16,773 bases of DNA, taken from contig CAMLIZ010000099.1 in the NCBI GenBank assembly GCA_946480245.1, forward strand, positions 1 to 16,773, written 5' to 3'. Under the pieces are notes generated by a model. That model saw only the letters and a list, made by a program, of their open reading frames with translations. It made no database searches and was not told the origin of the DNA. Numbering within the stretch: position 1 is the stretch's first letter; every line of letters starts with the position of its first letter. Both the position numbers and the translations under genes were made by a program. The stretch is from an uncultured Pseudomonadota bacterium. GTDB taxonomy: Bacteria > Pseudomonadota > Gammaproteobacteria > Burkholderiales > Burkholderiaceae. Shown in pieces: positions 9,203 through 15,653 of this stretch.

Positions 9203-9946
9203 ATGGACGCGCCGCCGCCCCTCGAATACCTGCCCGCCGACGCGGCGCCGCAGCTGCTGTTCCTGTTGCTGCACGGGCTTGGGGGCACCCCTTACGACAT
9301 GCTGCCGGCGATGGACCGGCTGTCGGCCGAGTACCCGCAGGCGGCGCTGGTGGCGCTGCCCGCCCCGCAGCCGTTCGACGGCGTGCCCGGCGGCGGCAGC
9401 GGTGGGCAATGGTTCTCCGAGCGCGAGATCACCGAGGCGCAGCTGCCGCAGCGCGTGCTGCAGGCCTTGCCCGCCGTGGTGCAGGCGGTGCGCGAGCAGC
9501 AGCAACGCTTCGGCATCGACTGGCCGCGCACCGCGCTCGTCGGCTTCTCGCAAGGCGCGATGGTCGCGCTCGAAGCGGTGCAGTACGAACCCGAGCTGGC
9601 GGGCCGCGTGCTGGCGTTCAGCGGGCGCCACGCGCGCATGCCGATGCAGGCGCCGCTGGACACCACCGTGCACCTGTTCAACGGCATGGCCGACACGGTG
9701 GTGCCGCCGCAGCCGGCGATCGCCGCGGCCGAATGGCTGGTGCGGCTGGGCGCCGACGTGACGGCCGACGCGCTGCCCGGCATCGGCCACGAGCTGCATC
9801 CGCACCTGCTGGAGCGCGCGATCGAGCAGTTGCGCACGTTCTTGCCCAAGCGCGCCTGGCGCGAGGCCTTGAGCGAGGCGCCGGTGCGCAACCGGGTGGC
9901 GTCGAGCCGCGAGCTGGGGCGCTACCGGCCCGAACCGTCGGACTGA
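9203..9946 (+). CDS. ypfH: YpfH-type serine esterase (phospholipase/carboxylesterase family)
   Basis: 247 residues, alpha/beta hydrolase, cytoplasmic (no signal peptide). E. coli YpfH, a related esterase active on short acyl esters, has about 232 residues. The oxyanion-hole region [10 protein letters not shown] lies near residue 27. The nucleophile elbow GFSQGA carries Ser116. NGMADTVVP supplies Asp164 and GIGHELHP supplies His196, giving a complete Ser-Asp-His triad. The ATG at 9203 is preferred. A GTG at 9167 in the same frame would add 12 residues unlike the family. A polar arginine-rich tail after about residue 215 (KRAWREAL onward) extends past the fold and looks variable. The gene is divergent from the molybdenum hydroxylase unit and ends 13 bases from the stop of the convergent M14 gene. 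The natural substrate is unknown. Confidence 0.9.
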   Translation: MDAPPPLEYLPADAAPQLLFLLLHGLGGTPYDMLPAMDRLSAEYPQAALVALPAPQPFDGVPGGGSGGQWFSEREITEAQLPQRVLQALPAVVQAVREQQQRFGIDWPRTALVGFSQGAMVALEAVQYEPELAGRVLAFSGRHARMPMQAPLDTTVHLFNGMADTVVPPQPAIAAAEWLVRLGADVTADALPGIGHELHPHLLERAIEQLRTFLPKRAWREALSEAPVRNRVASSRELGRYRPEPSD

Positions 9947-9959
9947 CCCTGCGCGGCGC

Positions 9960-11654
9960 TCACGCGAGCGTGACGCGACTGCTCACCACACCGGCACGAT
10001 CCGCACGCGCCTGCAGCACCACCTCGCCGCCCTGCGGCGCATGCACCACCCACTCCATCAACGCGCGATCGGCCGTGAGCTCGCGCGTGGGCAGGAAGTG
10101 CAGCAGCGTGTTCTTCGGCGCATGGCCTTCGAGCTGCGGGCCTTCGACGCGGTGCTTGCCGCCGACCAGCGTGGCGCCCGCGGGCAGCGTGATCTCGAAC
10201 ATCACGCCGCGCACCGTCTTGCGCTCCAGCGCGCGCTTGCTCACGTACGCCGGCAGCCAGCCGCTGTTGGCCACCGCGAAGCGCACGCGCCAGCGGCCAT
10301 CGCCCAACGGCTGCACTTCCGCCTTCAGCAGTTCGAGCTTTGGCAGGCTCAACGCGATCTGCGTCATCCAGGCCGGGAAGCGCGCGGCCTCGCGTTCGCG
10401 TAAGCGCGGCGGCGGATTGCGCCAGAAGTTCATCTTGTCCCAGCCGCCGATCTCCACCGGGCCCAGCTGCGGATGGTCGAACGGCTTCCAGGCCACATGC
10501 GCCTGGCCGCCGCACTGTTCGTCGCTCCACTTCAGCAGCTTCAGCTCGTCCTCGGGCGGGTGGTCGCGGTACCACTCGATGAAGTGGTAGTCGGTGATGC
10601 CGGCCTCCTTGTTGGGCGCCCAGATCTCCACCGTCCAGAACAGCGCGCCGAGGTGCTCGTACACCCAGTCCTGGCTGCCGGTGATCACCTCCTTCGGGTG
10701 GTACTTGAACTCATGGAAGATGCTGATCGCCGGATAGCCGGTGAGCTGCTCGCCGAGCTTGCTGAAGCGCTTGTAGATCCACAGGTCCTCCGGGATCATC
10801 TCCTCGTCGCTCTGCGTGCCCATCGGGCGCAGGATCACGCCGCTGTGCGTGTGGTAGCTGATGGCCGCGCCGATGTTGGGGTGCGTGGTGATGAAGTCCA
10901 CCATCGCGCGCACCTCGGGCTCGCTGGTGGGGTACGGGCCCGCGCCCACCTGCTCGTGCTCCTGGCGCCAGAAGCTCGGGAAGTTGCGGTTCAGGTCCAG
11001 GCCTTCACGATCGCGGTTGGCGCGGATCTGCACGCCGTCGTAGTGCTTGAGCGTGCCTTCCGGCAGCACGCGGTAGTAGGTGCCGCCGAATTCGCCCGGT
11101 TCGCGCGGCACCATCAGCCGCGGCTCGTCGGGATGCGGCTTGTACGCGCCGTGCGGGTCGGGGATGCGCATCATCAAGATGCGGCCGTCGCCGTCCACGT
11201 CCTCGATGGTCAGGCCGTCGACCGGCTCCTCGTCGAACGGATAGGCGCGCGTGGACGAGCGGATGTGGCGCGGCTTGTCGGCCAGCGCCAGCTCGGCGCC
11301 GTCGGGGTTCAGGCGCGGGCAGATGTAGACGCAGCGCGTGTCCAGCAGCTGCGTGATCTGCGGGTCGCGGCCATAGCCGCTGGCGAGCTGGTGCAGGTAA
11401 TACAGGCAGGCGGTGCTGGCGGTGAGCTCGGCGGCGTGGATGTTGCCGTCGATCCACAGCGCGGGCTTGTCGGTGTCGGCGCCGGTGGCGCCGTTGGTGA
11501 GCACCGCGAGCCAGATGTCGCGGCCTTCGTGGCTTTGGCCGATGCTGCGGCGTTGCACCAGGTGCGGCAGCGCGGTGGCGTAGTCGGCCAGCAGTTGGGT
11601 GAGTTCGGGGTGGCGATAGAAGCGGTCGAATTGCGGGGTGGGCAAGGCGGGCAT
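9960..11654 (-). CDS. M14 family zinc carboxypeptidase-like protein
   Basis: 564 residues without a signal peptide, so probably cytoplasmic. The carboxypeptidase A-type core spans roughly residues 1-400. Zinc ligands are His73 and Glu76 in DGNIHAAE and His268 in AISYHTHSG. GLDLNRNF holds the substrate carboxylate-binding Asn222/Arg223. WTVEIW gives the general base Glu343. All catalytic positions are therefore present. An insertion has the acidic motif DVDGDGRILMMR (Asp152, Asp154, Asp156), resembling a calcium-binding DxDxDG loop. The last 150 residues or so (after PPPRLREREAARFP) look like a beta-rich accessory domain. The gene lies 54 bases downstream of the LytTR regulator gene on the same strand with no clear terminator between, so it may share that transcript. 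Substrate (peptide or amidated compound) unknown. Confidence 0.9.
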   Translation of the reverse strand: MPALPTPQFDRFYRHPELTQLLADYATALPHLVQRRSIGQSHEGRDIWLAVLTNGATGADTDKPALWIDGNIHAAELTASTACLYYLHQLASGYGRDPQITQLLDTRCVYICPRLNPDGAELALADKPRHIRSSTRAYPFDEEPVDGLTIEDVDGDGRILMMRIPDPHGAYKPHPDEPRLMVPREPGEFGGTYYRVLPEGTLKHYDGVQIRANRDREGLDLNRNFPSFWRQEHEQVGAGPYPTSEPEVRAMVDFITTHPNIGAAISYHTHSGVILRPMGTQSDEEMIPEDLWIYKRFSKLGEQLTGYPAISIFHEFKYHPKEVITGSQDWVYEHLGALFWTVEIWAPNKEAGITDYHFIEWYRDHPPEDELKLLKWSDEQCGGQAHVAWKPFDHPQLGPVEIGGWDKMNFWRNPPPRLREREAARFPAWMTQIALSLPKLELLKAEVQPLGDGRWRVRFAVANSGWLPAYVSKRALERKTVRGVMFEITLPAGATLVGGKHRVEGPQLEGHAPKNTLLHFLPTRELTADRALMEWVVHAPQGGEVVLQARADRAGVVSSRVTLA

Positions 11655-11708
11655 GGCGAATCGCGTGGCAGGGCTTGTGGCACCAGCCGCCGATTCTGCG
11701 GCATCGAT

Positions 11709-12455
11709 TCACTGGCCCTTGAACAGGCCCTGGAAATGGCGCGACACCGGCAATTTTTCCGGCCGGCCGCGCAGGCTCAGCACCATGTTGTTGTCGTCCA
11801 CGCGCACCGCGCTGGCGATGTGCAGGTGGTTCACGATCACCGCGCGGTGCACCTGCCAGAAGCGCGCCCCATCCAGCTGCGTCAGCAGCTCCTTCAGCGG
11901 TGTGCGGATCAGCGCCTCGCCCTCGGCATGCACCACACGCGTGTAGCGCGCGTCGGACTCGAAATACACCACGTCGGCCACGCGGATCAGGCGCACCTCG
12001 CGGCCCACGGCGGCCTGGATCACTTCCAGCGGCGCCGGCTTGCGCACGCCGGCACCCAGCTGCTGCAGCAGCGCCTGCAAATCCACGGGCGCGGTGCCCA
12101 GCCGGCTGTGCACGCGCTGCACGGCCTGCGCGAGGCGCGGCGCGTCCACCGGCTTGAGCACGTAGTCCACCGCCCCGGTGTCGAACGCGGCCAGCGCATG
12201 GTCGCCGTGCGCGGTGACGAACACCACGTGGGCGCGGCCGGCGATGCGCCCGGCCACCTCCAGCCCCGACAGGCCGGGCATGCGCACGTCGAGGAAACAC
12301 ACCTGCGGCTCGTGCTCCAGGAACGCGTCCCAGGCGTCGGCACCGTTGGCGGCCGCGGCCACGATGCGCAGCGCCGGCCAGGCCTGCTGCAGCGCCTGCT
12401 GCAGCTGGGCGCGCGGCGCCTCTTCGTCGTCGGCGATCAGGGCAGTGGGGTTCAT
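11709..12455 (-). CDS. LytTR-family response regulator (LytR/AlgR type)
   Basis: 248-residue DNA-binding two-component regulator. The receiver domain (about 1-120) has Asp9/Asp10, phosphoacceptor Asp56 (FLDVRMPGLSG), Thr81 and Lys101 (VLKPVD). A variable linker follows. The LytTR DNA-binding domain spans about 142-245, with characteristic VVYFESDARYTRVV, RTPLKELLTQL and FWQVHRAVIVN segments. LytTR proteins contact DNA through a beta fold rather than helix-turn-helix and usually bind paired direct repeats. The start ATG (12455-12453) overlaps the stop of the cognate kinase gene as ATGA, which fixes the start and indicates translational coupling. No obvious target repeat was recognised in this window. 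The M14 gene follows on the same strand. Confidence 0.95.
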   Translation of the reverse strand: MNPTALIADDEEAPRAQLQQALQQAWPALRIVAAAANGADAWDAFLEHEPQVCFLDVRMPGLSGLEVAGRIAGRAHVVFVTAHGDHALAAFDTGAVDYVLKPVDAPRLAQAVQRVHSRLGTAPVDLQALLQQLGAGVRKPAPLEVIQAAVGREVRLIRVADVVYFESDARYTRVVHAEGEALIRTPLKELLTQLDGARFWQVHRAVIVNHLHIASAVRVDDNNMVLSLRGRPEKLPVSRHFQGLFKGQ

Positions 12456-13612
12456 GGTGTGTTGGGAGTGGAGGGTTGGATCTGCACACGAGCCTCGGTG
12501 CCGTCGACCCGCGCGCCCAGGTGCAGCACGGCGCGCGCGCCGAACGCGTGGCGCAGGCGCTCGCGCGTGTTGGCCAGGCCGACGCCGTCGCGCCAGTCGG
12601 GGGCCAGCGGCGCGCCGGTGTTGTGCAGCACGAGCTCGAACGCGCCGGCGCGCACCTGCGCGCTCACCGCGAGCACACCGCCATGCAGCGCCGCCGCGAT
12701 GCCGTGCTCCACCGCGTTCTCGGCCAACGTAATCAGCAGGCCCGCGGGCAGCACCTGCGCCAGCGCGGCATCGTCGAACTGGAGCGTGAAGCGCAGCCGA
12801 TCGCCCAGGCGCGCCTGCACGATGCCGAGGTAGTGGCGCAACAGCTCGGCCTCTTCGCGCAGCGTCACCTCGGGGCGGCTCAACAGCTCGGTCGAGCCGC
12901 GCAGGAACGCGGTGAGCTCGCGCAGCAGGCCGCTGGCGCGGGCGTCCCGCGTGTCCACCCAGTGCTGCACCGCAGACAACGTATTGAAGATGAAGTGCGG
13001 CTGGATCTGCGCGCGCAACAGGCGCAGCTGCGCTTCGCTGGCCTGGCGCGCCGCCGCGTCGCGCTCCTGCACCAGCTGCAGCCGCACCAGCGCGCGCTGG
13101 CTCTGCAGGCGACGCGCGGTGGCGGTGAGCCACAGCGTCAGCAGCACGCCCAGCCCCACCACCAGCTGCAAGGGCGTCGCGCGCCACAGCACCTGCAGCA
13201 CGCGCTCGGCGTCCCACTGCTGCAGGGGATCGTGGTGCAAGCCGATCACGGACGCGATGGCCCCGGTGTAGCTGGCGATCATCATCAGCCAGGCCAGGCG
13301 CCACAGGCGCCGCCCGTTGAAGCGCTCCGGCCGCAGCCACGCGCCGCGCGCGGCCTTGGCGAGCCCGGCGAAGAAGAGCAGCGTCACCAGCAGGGCCAGC
13401 CAGGGCTCGAAGCCGGCCGCCAGCAGCCCGATCGTGTTGGCCACCATCGCCACCAGCAGCGCCAGCCAGGCCCACAGGCCCTTCGCGCTGAACAGGAAGC
13501 GATCGATGATCTGGGCCTGCGTGCGGGCATCGGGCGGCAGCTCGGCATGGCCGCGTTCGGCGCGCCGCAGCAGCCAGCGCTGCAACCGGATCGAGAGCGA
13601 GGGGGCAGGCAT
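12452..13612 (-). CDS. LytS-type membrane sensor histidine kinase (His_kinase family)
   Basis: 386 residues. About four membrane segments (roughly 46-66, 70-88, 104-124, 147-165) anchor it in the inner membrane with very short external loops, so the signal is probably sensed in or at the membrane. After a coiled segment (about 166-200) comes the LytS/YehU-type phosphoacceptor motif LRAQIQPHFIFNTLSAVQHW with His206. The ATPase domain follows with Asn299 (ITLAENAVEHG) and the glycine box GVGLANTRERL near 343. It partners the LytTR regulator through a 4-bp ATGA overlap. The start ATG at 13612 has no Shine-Dalgarno site. TACACT lies seven bases upstream of it. It resembles the AlgZ/FimS-like kinases of proteobacteria, but the signal and regulon cannot be stated from sequence. 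Confidence 0.94.
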   Translation of the reverse strand: MPAPSLSIRLQRWLLRRAERGHAELPPDARTQAQIIDRFLFSAKGLWAWLALLVAMVANTIGLLAAGFEPWLALLVTLLFFAGLAKAARGAWLRPERFNGRRLWRLAWLMMIASYTGAIASVIGLHHDPLQQWDAERVLQVLWRATPLQLVVGLGVLLTLWLTATARRLQSQRALVRLQLVQERDAAARQASEAQLRLLRAQIQPHFIFNTLSAVQHWVDTRDARASGLLRELTAFLRGSTELLSRPEVTLREEAELLRHYLGIVQARLGDRLRFTLQFDDAALAQVLPAGLLITLAENAVEHGIAAALHGGVLAVSAQVRAGAFELVLHNTGAPLAPDWRDGVGLANTRERLRHAFGARAVLHLGARVDGTEARVQIQPSTPNTP

Positions 13613-13619
13613 GGCGCGC

Positions 13620-13625
13620 AGTGTA
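13620..13625 (-). promoter_or_regulatory. Possible -10 element of the LytS/LytTR operon (TACACT)
   Basis: On the minus strand TACACT is separated by seven bases (GCGCGCC) from the kinase ATG at 13612. Initiation at the usual distance would fall on the A of the start codon. No -35 resembling TTGACA lies 16-18 bases upstream, so the call rests on the hexamer, its position and the absence of a ribosome binding site. Confidence 0.35.
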
Positions 13626-13689
13626 GGAGCGGCCCCGACGACGCGGCGCAGCCATGCGGCGCCTGGCGGCTGCGGCGGATCGATGGCGG

Positions 13690-13706
13690 AAAACGGCGTC
13701 TCGCCG
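13690..13706 (-). terminator. Short intrinsic terminator downstream of the yafJ-type gene
   Basis: On the minus strand, 26 bases after the amidotransferase stop, CGGCG-AGA-CGCCG forms a perfect 5-bp GC stem with a three-base loop, followed at once by TTTT. This is the form of a small Rho-independent terminator. It sits between the amidotransferase gene and the start of the LytS kinase gene, which suggests the two are separate transcription units. The U-run is short, so efficiency may be modest. Confidence 0.5.
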
Positions 13707-13732
13707 ACGTTACGCGCGCGGCACGGCGCCGC

Positions 13733-14491
13733 TCAAAACGGCGCCGGCGCCCCGTCGACGAACACCTTCAGCTCGCCGCCGGCAAACGCCGTCCAGGGCT
13801 CGTCGGCAGTGAGCGGCTCGGTGGCGATCACGCTCACGCGGTCGGTCGGCGTGGTGAGCTGCGCGAAATCGACACTCAGGTCTTCGTCCTGCAGCCGCGC
13901 GGCGCGAAACGGATGCTGGCGCACGAGGTACTGCAGCCGGGTGGAGCAATGCGCCCACAGCGCCTGGCCGTTGCTCAGCAGCAGGTTGAAAGTGCCGTGG
14001 CGCGCCAGTTGCGGCACCAGCTCGCGCAAGGTGGTGGTGAGCTCGCGCACGCTGGGCACGGTGGCGTGGGATTTGGCCAGCTCCTGCATCAGCCAGCAGA
14101 ACGCGCGCTCGCTGTCGGTGTCGCCCACCGGCCGGAACGCGGCATGCAGGCGCGGCGCAAAACCCTTCAGGTCCCCGTTGTGGGCGAACACCCAGTAGCG
14201 CCCCCACAGCTCGCGCAGGAACGGATGGCAGTTCTCCAGCGCGGTGCGGCCCTGCGTGGCCTTGCGGATGTGCGCGATCACGTTGCCGCTCTTGATCGGG
14301 TAGTGCTTGACCAGCTCGGCGATGGCCGACTCGCGCGCGCTCTCGTGGTCGACGAACAGGCGCAGGCCCTTGCCCTCGAAGAACGCGATGCCGAAGCCGT
14401 CCTTGTGCTCGTGCGCACGCTGGGCCAGACCGGTGAAGCTGAACATCACGTCGGTCGGCGTGTTGGCATTCATGCCGAGCAGCTGGCACAT
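13733..14491 (-). CDS. yafJ: YafJ-type class II glutamine amidotransferase
   Basis: 252 residues (E. coli YafJ about 255). Class II amidotransferases use an N-terminal cysteine to release ammonia from glutamine. The protein begins MCQLLGMNANTP, so removal of the initiator Met would expose Cys2 as nucleophile. This sets the start at 14491 even though the frame remains open to 14605. Other conserved parts seen are HKDGFGIAFFEG, AHIRKATQG with Arg76, and FAHNGDLKGF with Asn104/Gly105 of the oxyanion hole. The typical synthase domain of GlmS, PurF or AsnB is absent, so the acceptor of ammonia or acyl groups is unknown. Some family members act as gamma-glutamyl hydrolases or transferases. Its start is 22 bases from the divergent metallopeptidase gene, and no Shine-Dalgarno site precedes it. 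Confidence 0.93.
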   Translation of the reverse strand: MCQLLGMNANTPTDVMFSFTGLAQRAHEHKDGFGIAFFEGKGLRLFVDHESARESAIAELVKHYPIKSGNVIAHIRKATQGRTALENCHPFLRELWGRYWVFAHNGDLKGFAPRLHAAFRPVGDTDSERAFCWLMQELAKSHATVPSVRELTTTLRELVPQLARHGTFNLLLSNGQALWAHCSTRLQYLVRQHPFRAARLQDEDLSVDFAQLTTPTDRVSVIATEPLTADEPWTAFAGGELKVFVDGAPAPF

Positions 14492-14498
14492 GCCGATC

Positions 14499-14508
14499 AG
14501 TCTAGACT
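14499..14508. promoter_or_regulatory. Symmetric double -10 element (AGTCTAGACT) between divergent genes
   Basis: AGTCTAGACT is a perfect 10-bp palindrome in the 22-base gap between two divergent start codons. On each strand it reads as TAGACT, which matches the -10 consensus at the key positions T1, A2, A4 and T6. On the + strand the hexamer (14503-14508) ends five bases before the ATG at 14514. On the minus strand the mirror-image hexamer (14504-14499) ends seven bases before the ATG at 14491. Initiation would fall at or next to each start codon. The two promoters would overlap and could not be used at the same moment. The -35 regions would have to lie inside the opposing coding sequences, where no good consensus is seen. 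Confidence 0.5.
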
Positions 14509-14513
14509 GCCCG

Positions 14514-15653
14514 ATGGCCAGCACGATCGAAAACCGCTTCCCGCCTGCGCCGACCACGCCGCGCGCCTTTCGCTGCCGCTGCGGGCGGCCGGTGTTCTTC
14601 CGCAACAGCCAGTGCCTGGTCTGCGGTACGGCACTCGGCTACGCGCCCGAGCTGGCACAGCTGCTGCCGCTGCGCCATGCCCCTGAAGCCGGGCTGTGGC
14701 AGGCGTGGAGTGCCGCGCCCGATGCGCCGCGCTACCGCCGCTGCGCCAACTTCGATTCACCAGCCGGCTGCAACTGGCTGCTGCATGCCGACGAGTCGCA
14801 GACGCTGTGCCGCGCCTGCCGCCTGAACCGCATGATCCCGGACCTGTCGGTGCCGGAGAACGGGGAGCTGTGGGCCAGCGTCGAGGCCGCCAAGCGCCGG
14901 TTGGTGTCGCACCTGATCGCGCTCGGCCTGCCGGTGCGCTCGAAGGTGAGCGAGGACCTGCAGCGCGGCCTCGCCTTCGACTTCCTGCGGCCGATGCCCG
15001 GCATGCCGGTGATCACCGGCCATGCCGATGGCGTGATCACGCTGAACATCGAAGAGGCCGACGACGCGCGGCGCGAGCAGCTGCGCGCGCAACTGCGCGA
15101 GCCCTACCGCACGCTGCTGGGCCATCTGCGCCATGAGGTGGGCCACTACTACTGGGAGCGGCTGGTCAACGGCACCGCGTGGCTGCAGGGCTTTCGCGCG
15201 CTGTTCGGCAACGAGCAGCAGGACTACGCCGCCGCGCTGCAGGCCAACTACGAGCACGGCCCGCCGCCCGACTGGGCACAGCGCTTCGTCAGCGCCTACG
15301 CCAGCTGCCATCCGTGGGAGGACTGGGCCGAGACCTGGGCCCACTACCTGCACATGCGCGACACGCTCGACACCGCCACCAGCTTCGGGCTGCAGGCCGA
15401 GAACGTGGAGATGCGCACCGAGCCGTGGGGCCTGGATGCGTTGTGGCGCAGCGACGATGCGGGCGGAGCCGATTTCCTCGCGTTCCTGAACACCTGGGTC
15501 GCGCTGACCGCGGTGCTCAACGAGCTGTCGCGCAGCATGGGCCAGCCCGACTTCTATCCCTTCGTGCTGCCGCGCCCGGCGGTGGCGAAGCTTCAGTTCG
15601 TGCACCTGCTGGTCACGAGCACCGCGGCGGCTACTCCAGGAACAGCCGGGTGA
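14514..15653 (+). CDS. Zinc-ribbon putative zinc-binding metallopeptidase
   Basis: 379 residues. The N-terminal zinc ribbon has Cys21, Cys23, Cys34 and Cys37 (FRCRCGRPVFF...CLVCG). A second cysteine group at 77, 86, 99 and 102 (RRCANF, GCNWLL, LCRACR) may bind another metal. The remainder resembles the uncharacterised putative zinc-binding metallopeptidase family. RHEVGHYYWERL supplies an HExxH motif (His207, Glu208, His211), and HPWEDWAETWAHYLHM near 266-281 is a plausible source of the third ligand. No signal peptide, so probably cytoplasmic. The ATG at 14514 adds about 17 residues before the zinc ribbon. No better start is visible and it fits the promoter element. Peptidase activity is inferred from motif only, and the physiological role is unknown to me. 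The 3' end overlaps the convergent oxidoreductase gene by 23 bp. Confidence 0.88.
   Translation: MASTIENRFPPAPTTPRAFRCRCGRPVFFRNSQCLVCGTALGYAPELAQLLPLRHAPEAGLWQAWSAAPDAPRYRRCANFDSPAGCNWLLHADESQTLCRACRLNRMIPDLSVPENGELWASVEAAKRRLVSHLIALGLPVRSKVSEDLQRGLAFDFLRPMPGMPVITGHADGVITLNIEEADDARREQLRAQLREPYRTLLGHLRHEVGHYYWERLVNGTAWLQGFRALFGNEQQDYAAALQANYEHGPPPDWAQRFVSAYASCHPWEDWAETWAHYLHMRDTLDTATSFGLQAENVEMRTEPWGLDALWRSDDAGGADFLAFLNTWVALTAVLNELSRSMGQPDFYPFVLPRPAVAKLQFVHLLVTSTAAATPGTAG

Noticed and set aside
10473..14686. Long + strand open frames (786 and 736 residues) across the M14, LytTR and LytS genes
   Set aside because: They cross several well-supported minus-strand genes and read as His/Arg/Ala-rich sequence without motifs.
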